Below are positions 8,396 through 16,509 of a stretch of 64,000 bases of DNA, piece by piece. The position numbers and the translations under genes are program-made. Position 1 is the stretch's first letter; every line of letters begins with the position of its first letter. The notes beneath the pieces were generated by a model. It saw only the letters and a program-made list of their open reading frames with translations. It searched no databases and was not told where the DNA came from. Source of the stretch: an uncultured Flavobacteriales bacterium (GTDB lineage Bacteria > Bacteroidota > Bacteroidia > Flavobacteriales > Crocinitomicaceae); NCBI GenBank assembly GCA_946480085.1, contig CAMLHZ010000011.1, positions 68,776 to 132,775 of the forward strand, read 5' to 3'.

Positions 8396-9091
8396 CTAAA
8401 CGTGGCTTGGTGCCAGCTGTTTAATCAGAGATTTGATCATTTCAAGTTGATCAGTAACACTCAATTCGCTGTTATCAATTACGATGGCGTCATGAGCCTG
8501 AGTGAGTGGACTTTCGGCCCTGGTGGTGTCGATGTGATCACGGTGAAGAAGATTTTGCTGAACTTCTGCTCTGCTCACTTTATCACCCTTATTTATCAAT
8601 TCACGATATCTGCGTTCTGTTCTTACTTCAGGAGAAGCAGTCAGGAAAATTTTTAGCTCAGCATGCGGGAAAACTACTGTGCCAATATCGCGTCCGTCCA
8701 TAATTACACCACCTTTCAATCCCATAGCCTGTTGCTGAGCAACCAGTTTTTGACGAACTTCCTTAATCGCAGCTACTTCACTAACCCATGAAGACAATTC
8801 GATTCCTCTTAGGTATTCGGTAATGTCTTCAGAGTTTAAGAATAATGGATGTGATTCATCCTGATTTCTTGGTCCAAAACTAATATGAATGTTATCTAAG
8901 TTTTGAATGAGCAGCTCTTTGTTTAGAGCTCCATTTTTGATGATCTCATTTCTAAGGGCGAAATGTGTCACTCCCCGATACATTGCTCCAGAATCAATAA
9001 AAATATAATGCAGGTCGTGTGCAAGCGCTTTGGCAAGCGTGCTTTTTCCACAAGAGGAATATCCGTCAATTGCTATTGTTATCTTCTTCAT
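8396..9091 (-). CDS. cmk: Cytidylate kinase
   Basis: 231 residues from ATG 9091 (MKKITIAIDG). The P-loop is GYSSCGKST (residues about 10-18), followed by the NMP-binding DSGAMYRGVTHFAL, then DGRDIGTVVFPHAELKIFL and the arginine-rich lid ERRYRELINKG. It phosphorylates CMP and dCMP with ATP in the cytoplasm. In Bacteroidota cmk commonly sits beside porQ; here one barrel gene (9214-9897) lies between them. About 158 bases separate it from the ACT gene, with no clear terminator. Confidence 0.95.
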   Translation of the reverse strand: MKKITIAIDGYSSCGKSTLAKALAHDLHYIFIDSGAMYRGVTHFALRNEIIKNGALNKELLIQNLDNIHISFGPRNQDESHPLFLNSEDITEYLRGIELSSWVSEVAAIKEVRQKLVAQQQAMGLKGGVIMDGRDIGTVVFPHAELKIFLTASPEVRTERRYRELINKGDKVSRAEVQQNLLHRDHIDTTRAESPLTQAHDAIVIDNSELSVTDQLEMIKSLIKQLAPSHV

Positions 9092-9164
9092 ATTGAGCCT
9101 AACGAAGTTACGGTATTTTTTTTTGTTATCGCAGGGGCGAAACATCTTTCACCTTTACAGAACA

Positions 9165-9198
9165 AAAAAAAGGGACCCTTACGGATCCCTCTTTTATA
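9165..9198 (-). terminator. Terminator after the outer-membrane barrel gene
   Basis: GGGACCC, TTAC, GGATCCC form a 7-bp stem with one mismatch, flanked by A-run 9162-9173 and CTCTTTT. On the minus strand the hairpin is followed by eight T. It is 16 bases after the stop at 9214. Confidence 0.75.
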
Positions 9199-9213
9199 AT
9201 CTTTAGCAGATTC

Positions 9214-9897
9214 TTAGAATCTCCATCCAAGACGGAACATAGAAATTGCATTGTTAGCAATAGTTCCTACTTTGTGCTCAGAGTTTGTTTTTCCAGATAC
9301 AGTTGTACCACCTGAAGTTACAGAGTACTCACCTTCTTTATCTGTCCAAGAAGACCATCCCCAACCTAATTCAAATCCTAGGTAGAAGTTCTCAGCAAAA
9401 TAATAATCTGTACCAGCCAACAAGTTAACACCAACCATTGAAGATGGAGTTGTAACTTCGTAGCTATCACCAGCTGCGTAGTTGTTACCACCGTCTACAT
9501 CAGATCCAGTGTCAACGCTTTTAGAACCACCGAACATGATGTCTAAACCTACGTATGGAGATAATTTATCAGTTCCTGTGAAGTGGTACTCAGCTCCTAA
9601 TCCAAGACCCCAAGATCCAGTTTTAGACTCATAAGTTCCTGTTCCTCCAGAGAAATCAGGGTTTTCGTAAGCGATGTCTGAAGTACTAGTGTTGTTGATT
9701 GCCAAAGACAAACGAACAGCGATGTTATCAGCAACGAAATAACGAGCGCGTACAGATGGAGCATTGAAGCTAAATGTAGAAGCATTATAACCCAACTGAC
9801 CTTCGATAGAGATAGGTGCGTCAGCAGCAGCAGGTTTTTGAGCCATAGCTACAGTAGACAAAACTACTCCACCAACAAGTAAACTTAACTTTTTCAT
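9214..9897 (-). CDS. Outer-membrane beta-barrel protein (porin family)
   Basis: 227 residues with signal peptide MKKLSLLVGGVVLSTVAMAQ. The mature part is Gly-, Ser- and aromatic-rich with alternating strands (SVRARYFVADNIAVRLSLAI, GSWGLGLGAEYHF, NFYLGFELGWGW) and ends in F (MFRLGWRF), the usual outer-membrane barrel signal. Codon use is uniform and it has its own terminator, suggesting strong expression. A -7-like TACTTTCG lies about 25 bases upstream on the minus strand. Substrate or function unknown; it resembles OmpW/OmpA-barrel type proteins. Confidence 0.8.
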   Translation of the reverse strand: MKKLSLLVGGVVLSTVAMAQKPAAADAPISIEGQLGYNASTFSFNAPSVRARYFVADNIAVRLSLAINNTSTSDIAYENPDFSGGTGTYESKTGSWGLGLGAEYHFTGTDKLSPYVGLDIMFGGSKSVDTGSDVDGGNNYAAGDSYEVTTPSSMVGVNLLAGTDYYFAENFYLGFELGWGWSSWTDKEGEYSVTSGGTTVSGKTNSEHKVGTIANNAISMFRLGWRF

Positions 9898-10035
9898 ATT
9901 TTAAAATATATTGGTTGGAGCGAAAGTACAGAAAACTTTTATTCATGCAACTCCTTTTTTTTAACAAATTATCGTTAATAAAGTGTTATTTCCTTCATTT
10001 GTCAGGGAATGAGACGGTTCTGAGTGATTGGTTTC

Positions 10036-11085
10036 TTAGTTTCCGGAACTGGTATTCTTGCCGATTGGCATCGAAAAAGTGATTCCGTGCTGTGATCCTG
10101 CTGCTGAATAAATCATCCAGCCGTATTCAAAAGAAAAGCGTTTCAGGTGAAATGCAGTTCCGAATGAAAAGCCTGCTAAGCCAGGTCTGTTTGCAACTCT
10201 CATTTCCAGTCGGCGTTGAATGTCTACTCCTACACGGAAGTATACCTTCTTACCAATATTGATTTCTGTTTGAATCAAAGCGTGTCGTGCTGCCTTCTCA
10301 AAAAAGTTGGCTTTCTTTACTTTAATAGTGTCACCAGTAAGTGCGTCTATCTTGTCTTTAGCATTCGGATCGACATAACTTAAATCCCATTGCTGTAAAT
10401 GTTGTGCTGTTAATGAGAATCTAAAAGGAGCGTGTGAGAGTTTTTTCGAAACTCCTAATTGAACATCTAAAGGTAGTGGCGCTCTTTCTGAAGTATATCC
10501 TTTCCATTGAATGCCTAGATTTTTGACAACACCAGAAACAACGAATTCTTTTTCCTCATTAAAGTATTGTCCGCCTATGTCGATCGAGTTCCCAAAAGAA
10601 TAATAGCTGTCTAATTGCGAGTAGATTAAATTCAGGGTTGCGCCAACTGACATTCGTTCATTGATTAAACGAGATGCGCTTGCTCCCAAAACGTAATCTC
10701 CCGTACTGAAATTTCCAAGGTCATTTCCTGCTAAATCAGTTCGTTTCATTGATCCGTAAGAAATATATCTGAAATGTGCTGCACCAACTGTTTTTCCGAA
10801 TGTTCTTGCATATGCTAAAGATCCGGCATTGATTCCACCGGCTCTCAGGTTCTCACTTAAGGAACCGCGATTACTCATTTTAAGGTTTAATGATGCCGGA
10901 TTGCTGAATGCAAGATTAACATCATTGTCTCTGCTATTAATAATGTTACCCGACATTCCAAGCTGACGTGCAGAGTAAAATGAATTCAACACCTGATAAG
11001 TTGTTGTTCCGCCTGTTTGCCCGACAGAAACAGTGCTTAATAATAAGGTAGAAGCAAAAAATAAATTCTTTAGCATGAAATCCAT
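10036..11085 (-). CDS. porQ: Type IX secretion system protein PorQ
   Basis: 349 residues: a short N-terminal hydrophobic segment ending VSVGQ, then a barrel with family-typical stretches (YQVLNSFYSARQLGMSGNI, DNDVNLAFSNPASLN, SLAYARTFGKTVGAAHFRY, YGWMIYSAAGSQHGITFSMP). PorQ is an outer-membrane barrel needed for T9SS secretion in Porphyromonas and Flavobacterium, and its proximity to cmk is the usual arrangement in this phylum. It likely serves the T9SS cargo proteins seen elsewhere in this window. Start at 11085 or the ATG at 11076 are both possible. Confidence 0.85.
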   Translation of the reverse strand: MDFMLKNLFFASTLLLSTVSVGQTGGTTTYQVLNSFYSARQLGMSGNIINSRDNDVNLAFSNPASLNLKMSNRGSLSENLRAGGINAGSLAYARTFGKTVGAAHFRYISYGSMKRTDLAGNDLGNFSTGDYVLGASASRLINERMSVGATLNLIYSQLDSYYSFGNSIDIGGQYFNEEKEFVVSGVVKNLGIQWKGYTSERAPLPLDVQLGVSKKLSHAPFRFSLTAQHLQQWDLSYVDPNAKDKIDALTGDTIKVKKANFFEKAARHALIQTEINIGKKVYFRVGVDIQRRLEMRVANRPGLAGFSFGTAFHLKRFSFEYGWMIYSAAGSQHGITFSMPIGKNTSSGN

Positions 11086-11102
11086 AACGTGAAATTACTC
11101 CT

Positions 11103-11618
11103 TTAATTGTAGTCTGAATTTACTTGAGAACGATTTCCTAATTCAATCGCCTCCAATTTTTCGATTTTACCAGAGTTGATTTCAAACCTTAAAAGGGTAC
11201 GAACTTTATGAAAACCATGAAAACCGGCTGCTCCAGGATTCAACCATAAGCAGTTTAAGTTTTTATCCATCTGAACAAGCAGTATGTGTGAGTGTCCACA
11301 AATGAAGATGTTTGGTTTGTGCATTCGTATCAATTGGTCACTACTTCGCTGATATCGCCCTGGTTTTCCCGCAATGTGAGCAATCATCACTTTGCATTTT
11401 TCAACTTCAAAGATTTCAATTTCCTTCAATTCTGCTCTTAGTTCATTTCCGTCAATATTTCCATAAACTGCACGAACCGGTTTGAATTTCTTTAATTCAT
11501 CCAATACTTCCGTGTTTCCGATATCTCCTGCGTGCCAAATTTCGTCTACGTCGGCAAAGTGCTTGTAAATTTCAGTAGGGAAGAAGCTATGTGTGTCTGA
11601 AAGTAAACCAATCTTCAT
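11103..11618 (-). CDS. YfcE/MJ0936-type metallophosphoesterase
   Basis: 171 residues with all motifs of the YfcE family of calcineurin-like phosphodiesterases: D8-x-H10 (SDTHS), GD32 (HAGDIG), GNIDGN, H in MIAHIAGK and CGHSH near residue 120, then WLNPGAAG. It binds two metal ions and cleaves phosphodiesters; the physiological substrate is not known. Its minus-strand -7-like box TATCTTGC (complement of 11622-11629) lies 4 bases before the ATG, so the mRNA is near-leaderless. porQ follows after 17 bases, so they may be co-transcribed. Confidence 0.9.
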   Translation of the reverse strand: MKIGLLSDTHSFFPTEIYKHFADVDEIWHAGDIGNTEVLDELKKFKPVRAVYGNIDGNELRAELKEIEIFEVEKCKVMIAHIAGKPGRYQRSSDQLIRMHKPNIFICGHSHILLVQMDKNLNCLWLNPGAAGFHGFHKVRTLLRFEINSGKIEKLEAIELGNRSQVNSDYN

Positions 11619-11629
11619 GCTGCAAGATA

Positions 11630-11761
11630 ATTACTAATTACAAATTACGAATGACTAATATGTCTAGCTATAGAATTTAACTGGGAACCATAAAATCCGT
11701 AATTATTCATTTGTAATCGGTAATTCACAATTAGTAATTGGTCATTTGTAATTTGTCTTGC
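11630..11761. repeat. Degenerate 7-bp repeat array between two divergent promoters
   Basis: The interval reads as successive heptamers of type xAATTAC near the left end and xxGTAAT on the right end, in inverted orientation. The arrays run outward into the -7 boxes of the yfcE-like gene on the minus strand and of the PDH E1-alpha gene on the plus strand. Confidence 0.6.
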
Positions 11762-11769
11762 TATATTTG
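11762..11769 (+). promoter_or_regulatory. -7 box of the pyruvate dehydrogenase operon
   Basis: TATATTTG matches TAnnTTTG and is followed by C, as in most strong examples in this window. It lies 27 bases before the ATG at 11797. Confidence 0.6.
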
Positions 11770-11796
11770 CATTTCGAACATACTAAATAATGTCGC

Positions 11797-12849
11797 ATGG
11801 CTACTAAAGCAGCAGTAAAACCGACTAAAACAACCAATAAAAGTACCGCGAAAAGTACTACGAAATTTTCGAAAGAAACGTATATCAAATGGTATAAGGA
11901 TATGCTATTGATGCGTCGTTTCGAAGAAAAAGCAGGACAATTGTACATTCAGCAAAAATTTGGAGGTTTTTGTCACTTATATATAGGACAAGAAGCAATT
12001 GTTGCTGGAACTGTAAGTGGATCTAGACCAACAGATTCTCATATGACGGCTTACCGTGATCACGCTCATCCAATTGGATTGGGTACTGATGTTCGTGTAT
12101 TGATGGCAGAATTATACGGAAGAAAAACAGGTTGTTCGAAAGGAAAAGGAGGTTCAATGCACTTCTTCGACAAAGAGAAAAACTTTATGGGTGGACACGG
12201 AATCGTTGGAGCTCAAATTCCAATGGGAACAGGTGTTGCATTCGCTGAAAAATATAAAGGAACAGATAATGTAGTTTTTGTTTCAATGGGTGATGGAGCT
12301 GTTCGTCAGGGAGCTTTGCATGAAACATTCAATATGGCAATGAACTGGAAATTACCAGTGATTTACATTATTGAAAACAACAATTACGCAATGGGAACTT
12401 CTGTTGAACGTACTACTAACGTAACAGATCTTTCTAAAATCGGTGATTCTTACGAAATGCCTTCTAAATCGGTAAACGGAATGTCTCCAGAGGCAGTTCA
12501 TGAAGCAATTGAAGAAGCTTGCGCACGCGCTCGTCGTGGTGACGGACCAACGTTGTTGGATATTCGTACTTACAGATACAAAGGACACTCAATGTCTGAT
12601 CCACAAAAATACCGTACGAAAGAAGAGGTAGCTGAGTGGATGGAACAAGATCCAATTGAGCACTGTTTGAAAATGATCCAATCAAACAAATGGTTGTCTG
12701 ATAAAGAAATTGGAGAAATTGATGCCTGGGTGAAGAATGAGGTTGAAGAAAGTGTGACTTTCGCAGAGAATTCTCCGTATCCTGATGCTGACGAGCTTTA
12801 CGAAGATATCTATCAGGAGCCGAACTATCCTTATATTATTGAATACTAA
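11797..12849 (+). CDS. pdhA: Pyruvate dehydrogenase E1 component, alpha subunit
   Basis: 350 residues. A Lys/Thr/Ala-rich leader (about 25 residues) precedes the conserved domain (YIKWYKDMLLMRRFEEKAGQ, FCHLYIGQEAIVAG). The thiamine diphosphate motif is GDGAVRQGALHE...NNNYAMGTS, and the phosphorylation-loop region YRYKGHSMSDP is present. With E1-beta it decarboxylates pyruvate and transfers the acetyl group to lipoyl-E2. The next gene, after 19 bases, encodes E2; E1-beta is not in this window, so it is encoded elsewhere, as is common in Flavobacteriales. Confidence 0.95.
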   Translation: MATKAAVKPTKTTNKSTAKSTTKFSKETYIKWYKDMLLMRRFEEKAGQLYIQQKFGGFCHLYIGQEAIVAGTVSGSRPTDSHMTAYRDHAHPIGLGTDVRVLMAELYGRKTGCSKGKGGSMHFFDKEKNFMGGHGIVGAQIPMGTGVAFAEKYKGTDNVVFVSMGDGAVRQGALHETFNMAMNWKLPVIYIIENNNYAMGTSVERTTNVTDLSKIGDSYEMPSKSVNGMSPEAVHEAIEEACARARRGDGPTLLDIRTYRYKGHSMSDPQKYRTKEEVAEWMEQDPIEHCLKMIQSNKWLSDKEIGEIDAWVKNEVEESVTFAENSPYPDADELYEDIYQEPNYPYIIEY

Positions 12850-12868
12850 ATTCCCAAGATAAAGATCT

Positions 12869-14149
12869 ATGGCAGAAGTAATTTACATGCCCAAACTGAG
12901 TGACACCATGACTGAAGGTGTTGTAGCTGAATGGCATAAGAAAGTGGGTGATACCGTTAAAAATGGTGAACTACTTGCAGAAATTGAAACTGACAAGGCA
13001 ACAATGGAATTCGAATCGTTTTACGACGGTGTTTTGTTGCATATTGGTGTAGAAAAAGGAAAACCTAGTCCGGTGAACGCTTTGTTGGCAATCATTGGTG
13101 AAAAAGGTGAAGATATTTCAGCCTTGATTTCAGGTGCTCCGGCTCCAACAGAAGAGAAGAAAGAAGAACCAAAGGCTGAGACTAAAACTGAAGCTCCTAA
13201 AGCAGAAGAAAAATCAGCTCCTGTAGTTGAAGCGGCTCCTGCAAAGACGGAATCTCCGGCTCCGGTTGCTGCAAGCGCAACTTCATTGAATAACGGAAGA
13301 ATTGTTGCTTCTCCTTTAGCTAAGAAATTGGCTGAAGAACGCGGAGTTGACTTAGGATTTATTCAGGGAACAGGTGAGGGTGGACGTATCACGAAACGTG
13401 ATGTTGATCATTACGTTCCTTACGATGCTCCTGCTCAAGGAAACAGACCTGCTGCTAGTGGATTGGTTGAATCATTTACTGAAGTTCCGAATTCTCAAAT
13501 GCGTAAAGCGATTGCAAAAACGCTTACGGCATCCAAGTTTTCAGCGCCACATTTCTACCTGAAAATGGAGGTGGATATGGACAATGCAATTGCTGCTAGA
13601 AAAGCGATCAATTCAATGGATGGAGTGAAAGTTTCATTTAACGATATGATCATTAAAGCTGTTGCGGCGGCATTGAGAAAGCATCCGAAGGTAAATGCTG
13701 ACTGGATGGGTGAATCTATTCGTTACAACAATCACATTCACATTGGTGTTGCAGTTGCTGTTGAAGAAGGTTTGGTTGTTCCAGTTGTCCGCTTTGCGGA
13801 TAGTAAAGGAATCTCTCAATTAGGAGACGAGATCAAGGATTTGGCAGGACGTGCAAGAGATAAGAAATTGAAACCGGAAGAAATGCAAGGTGGAACTTTT
13901 GCTGTTTCAAACCTTGGAATGTATGGTATTGAAGATTTCACTTCAATTATCAATCCACCAAACGGTTGTATCCTTTCTGTTGGACAAATTAAAGAAACTC
14001 CGGTTATTAAAAACGGACAGATTGTACCAGGAAATGTTTTGAAATTGAGCTTATCATGTGACCACAGGGTGGTTGACGGAGCTGTAGGTTCTGCATTCTT
14101 GCAAACACTGAAAATGTTATTAGAAAATCCAGTTTCCATGCTGGCGTAA
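12869..14149 (+). CDS. pdhC: Dihydrolipoyllysine acetyltransferase (PDH E2)
   Basis: 426 residues: a single lipoyl domain (1-80; lipoyl-lysine K43 in ETDKATMEF), an Ala/Pro/Glu-rich flexible linker (about 90-145), a peripheral-subunit-binding domain (RIVASPLAKKLAEERGVDL, about 150-185), a second linker, and the catalytic domain ending with the chloramphenicol-acetyltransferase-type motif CDHRVVDGAVG (H399, D403). It transfers acetyl from lipoamide to CoA. Cotranscribed with pdhA; a terminator follows. Confidence 0.96.
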   Translation: MAEVIYMPKLSDTMTEGVVAEWHKKVGDTVKNGELLAEIETDKATMEFESFYDGVLLHIGVEKGKPSPVNALLAIIGEKGEDISALISGAPAPTEEKKEEPKAETKTEAPKAEEKSAPVVEAAPAKTESPAPVAASATSLNNGRIVASPLAKKLAEERGVDLGFIQGTGEGGRITKRDVDHYVPYDAPAQGNRPAASGLVESFTEVPNSQMRKAIAKTLTASKFSAPHFYLKMEVDMDNAIAARKAINSMDGVKVSFNDMIIKAVAAALRKHPKVNADWMGESIRYNNHIHIGVAVAVEEGLVVPVVRFADSKGISQLGDEIKDLAGRARDKKLKPEEMQGGTFAVSNLGMYGIEDFTSIINPPNGCILSVGQIKETPVIKNGQIVPGNVLKLSLSCDHRVVDGAVGSAFLQTLKMLLENPVSMLA

Positions 14150-14170
14150 TATTGAAAAAATAATCTTTCG

Positions 14171-14208
14171 AAAAGGGTGCTGAGATGAGTCGAAGTACCC
14201 TTTTTTTT
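14171..14208 (+). terminator. Terminator of the pdh operon with conserved-loop hairpin
   Basis: AAAAGGGT (14171-14178) pairs with ACCCTTTT (14197-14204), followed by further T. The loop GCTGAGATGAGTCGAAGT matches the loop of the 7479 terminator and the 47913 element, while the stem sequence is different. Confidence 0.85.
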
Positions 14209-14273
14209 ATTTTTTATTTTTTTGTATCATTTATTCAAAATAAATGTCGACATTGGCGCTTTAATATTATAGT

Positions 14274-14465
14274 ATGAGTATCGGAACAGTTAAGTTCTTC
14301 AATGAAGAAAAAGGATTCGGGTTTATTATTGATGAGGACACAAAACAAGATTTTTTTGTTCACGTAACCGGATTGTCAGAAAAAGTAACAGAAAATGACA
14401 AAGTCACGTTCGAGATAACTGAAGGCAAAAAAGGGCTAGTTGCAGTAAATGTGAAAAAAGCTTAG
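14274..14465 (+). CDS. Cold-shock-domain RNA chaperone (CspA family)
   Basis: 63 residues forming a single OB-fold cold-shock domain. RNP1 (KGFGFI, residues 14-19) and RNP2 (DFFVH, about 29-33) are intact. It binds single-stranded RNA/DNA. The protein is slightly shorter than E. coli CspA (70 aa). The leader is short (about 60-70 bases from the previous terminator), so the long regulatory 5' UTR of enterobacterial cspA is absent. It has its own terminator. Confidence 0.93.
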   Translation: MSIGTVKFFNEEKGFGFIIDEDTKQDFFVHVTGLSEKVTENDKVTFEITEGKKGLVAVNVKKA

Positions 14466-14486
14466 TACTGAACTTTTAGTACATTC

Positions 14487-14516
14487 ACCCTGGTTCGGAA
14501 GAGTCAGGGTTTTTTG
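14487..14516 (+). terminator. Terminator of the cold-shock gene
   Basis: ACCCTG (14487-14492) pairs with CAGGGT (14505-14510), followed by a run of T. It lies 22 bases after the stop codon. Confidence 0.8.
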
Positions 14517-14529
14517 TTTCTATACACTA

Positions 14530-15129
14530 TTATTTTTCCTTAATCGAATTCCAGGTAGAATACATTTTTTCTTGTGTTGGACGATTGGCTTCAATTTCTG
14601 TCAAAGGCTCCACTTCACGTAATGTAGCATGACATTCTCCCGGCAATGCCTGGTAAAGAGCTGTTCCTTTCGTTTTCCAGGAAATCATTTCATCACTCAC
14701 TTCTTTTATTACTTTTCCGGGATTTCCAACCACCAAACTTCGTTTCGGGATAATGGTCTTCGCCGGAATAAAAGAAAGTGCCCCAACAATGCATTCGTCG
14801 CCTATTTCTACATCGTCCATAATTACGGAGTTCATTCCAATCAAGCAATTTTCGCCAAGATTAGCACCGTGAATTATTGCTCCGTGACCAACATGCGCTC
14901 CTTTTTTTAATCGAAGAGATGTTCCTGGAAACATGTGAATAGTGCAGTTTTCCTGAACATTGCAACCGTCCTCAATAATAATTTCTCCCCAATCACCACG
15001 AATGGCAGCACCAGGTCCAACATAAACGTTTTCACCAATATGCACATTACCTGTTACAGTAGCATTGGGGTGAATGAAACTACTTTTCTTGATTACAGGA
15101 ATAAATCCGTTGAATTCGTAAATTGCCAT
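14530..15129 (-). CDS. Gamma-carbonic anhydrase family hexapeptide protein (PaaY-like)
   Basis: 199 residues of left-handed beta-helix with hexapeptide repeats (HPNATVTGNVHIGENVYVGP). Metal-ligand-type histidines are H65 (TIHMFPG), H82 and H87 (HVGHGAIIHG). The C-terminal helix and the length match PaaY of phenylacetate degradation, a thioesterase-like gamma-CA homologue. No paa genes are adjacent; a beta-ketoadipyl/acetyl-CoA-type thiolase is 28 kb away. It probably binds zinc; carbonic anhydrase or thioesterase activity is not decided by sequence. It is transcribed divergently from tag, with a 7-bp repeat array between. Confidence 0.8.
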   Translation of the reverse strand: MAIYEFNGFIPVIKKSSFIHPNATVTGNVHIGENVYVGPGAAIRGDWGEIIIEDGCNVQENCTIHMFPGTSLRLKKGAHVGHGAIIHGANLGENCLIGMNSVIMDDVEIGDECIVGALSFIPAKTIIPKRSLVVGNPGKVIKEVSDEMISWKTKGTALYQALPGECHATLREVEPLTEIEANRPTQEKMYSTWNSIKEK

Positions 15130-15131
15130 GA

Positions 15132-15222
15132 CTATAATTACTAATTACCAGTTATAAGTTACAAATTAGTAGAAAGCAAAGTTAATTTGTAATTCGTCAT
15201 TCGCAATTGGTAATTATGTGAA
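15132..15222. repeat. Inverted 7-bp repeat array between paaY-like gene and tag
   Basis: The left arm is built of heptamers xAATTAC. The right arm is its imperfect reverse complement (about 25 of 36 positions), separated by about 15 bases. The right arm runs directly to the -7-like box TATCTTAG at 15223-15230, 22 bases before the tag start. Confidence 0.6.
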
Positions 15223-15252
15223 TATCTTAGCAATCAAAATTCCTGTTTAGAA

Positions 15253-15762
15253 ATGAGTTACTGCAATTACGTCAAAAATTTACCCGACGATAACGTTCAT
15301 AAGATTTATCACGATTTTCATTACGGTGTTGAAATTGAGGATGATAATCAGCTTTTTGGACGGTTGATCCTGGAAATAAATCAGGCAGGATTGTCATGGA
15401 ATACCATTTTGAACAAACAAGAGAATTTTCGTGAAGCGTTTGATAATTACGAAATAGCACGAATTGCGGACTATGGCGAAGAGAAAATTGAAGAATTATT
15501 AAAAAATGCCGGAATTATTCGCAACCGTTTGAAGATAAATGCCGTTATTTATAATGCCAGACGGGTGAAAGAGATTCAAAATGAATTTGGTAGCTTTAAT
15601 AATTGGTTGAAATCACAAAATAGTTTAACTTTAGCTGAATGGGTGAAATTGTTTAAAAGCAATTTTAAATTTGTAGGAGGCGAAATTGTTAACGAGTTTC
15701 TGATGAGTACAAATTATTTGCCCGGTGCGCACACTGTAGAATGTCCGTTTAATAAACGATAG
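15253..15762 (+). CDS. tag: DNA-3-methyladenine glycosylase I
   Basis: 169 residues. The zinc ligands of Tag are present: C4 (MSYCNYV), an N-terminal His (H20 in IYHDFHYGVE) and the C-terminal H160/C164 (AHTVECPF). The base-binding segment INQAGLSWNTILNKQENF contains the conserved Trp. It removes 3-methyladenine from alkylated DNA. It is slightly shorter than E. coli Tag (187). The stop is followed immediately by the ATG of the next gene, so the two are co-transcribed. Confidence 0.95.
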   Translation: MSYCNYVKNLPDDNVHKIYHDFHYGVEIEDDNQLFGRLILEINQAGLSWNTILNKQENFREAFDNYEIARIADYGEEKIEELLKNAGIIRNRLKINAVIYNARRVKEIQNEFGSFNNWLKSQNSLTLAEWVKLFKSNFKFVGGEIVNEFLMSTNYLPGAHTVECPFNKR

Positions 15763-16428
15763 ATGAAAAAATTACTTCTTTTAGGCTTAACACTGATCTT
15801 CGGAAATCTTCTGAATGCACAGGTTGGTATTTTTGGTGGAACTTCCATTTATAAAAGTGCATTGGTTAAAGGTTTTTATACTGGAATTCAATTAGGAGCT
15901 GAGGTTCCTCGTGACGACATGGTTTCTTTCTTTGGAAGGGTTACTGCAACACTACCTCAGATTTCAACAGATACCATTCGTTTGGAAGCTATTGATCCAA
16001 CAACAACTTTTCCAGGTGTGATGGACGTAGAAGCAAAATTTAAAAATTCTGTTGTAAACTTTCAATTTGGTACTCGCTACTATTTAGGTAACGGCTATGA
16101 TTACGGTATTTCTGCTTACGGTGGAAGTATTTTTGAAATTTCAGCTATGACCGTAAAAAGAAGTACAACTGCTGGTTATGATGAATCTAAGTATGCATTT
16201 ATCAGTAGTGATTCACAACCTTATGATGACAGAGGTTCTGTGTTTTTGGTGAACTTAGGATTGAGCGCAGGTGTTAAGTACAATTTTTACTTTGGTTTGC
16301 TGTACTTTGATATGACGGGATCTTACAACTTGATTCCTGTGTTTACAAACGAATTCAGTAGAGTTTACGGTAGAGCGTCAGCTATTAACTTCACGTTCAA
16401 TTTAGGATTCAGAAAAGATATTTTTTAA
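15763..16428 (+). CDS. Outer-membrane beta-barrel protein
   Basis: 221 residues with signal peptide ending LLNAQ. The mature part has alternating-strand, aromatic-rich segments (VVNFQFGTRYYLGNG, GLSAGVKYNFYFGLLYF, INFTFNLGFRKDIF) and ends in F, typical of an 8-10-strand barrel. No specific family recognised. Its ATG abuts the tag stop codon, but a functional link with DNA repair is not evident. Confidence 0.65.
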   Translation: MKKLLLLGLTLIFGNLLNAQVGIFGGTSIYKSALVKGFYTGIQLGAEVPRDDMVSFFGRVTATLPQISTDTIRLEAIDPTTTFPGVMDVEAKFKNSVVNFQFGTRYYLGNGYDYGISAYGGSIFEISAMTVKRSTTAGYDESKYAFISSDSQPYDDRGSVFLVNLGLSAGVKYNFYFGLLYFDMTGSYNLIPVFTNEFSRVYGRASAINFTFNLGFRKDIF

Positions 16429-16430
16429 AT

Positions 16431-16469
16431 AAAAGTCAAAAGTCAAAAGTCAAAAGTCAAAAGTCAAAA
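16431..16469. repeat. Five perfect tandem copies of AAAAGTC
   Basis: The 7-bp unit AAAAGTC is repeated exactly five times (16431-16465) and ends AAAAT. It lies in the gap between a barrel gene and the convergent kinase gene. It is the most regular member of the 7-bp arrays in this window. Confidence 0.9.
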
Positions 16470-16509
16470 TTTGTTTAATGGCTTTACTTTGAGTTTGATG
16501 AACTCTTTT

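Noticed and set aside
16431..16469. CRISPR-like repeat
   Set aside because: The unit is 7 bases in direct tandem without spacers. No cas genes are present, so it is a simple tandem repeat.
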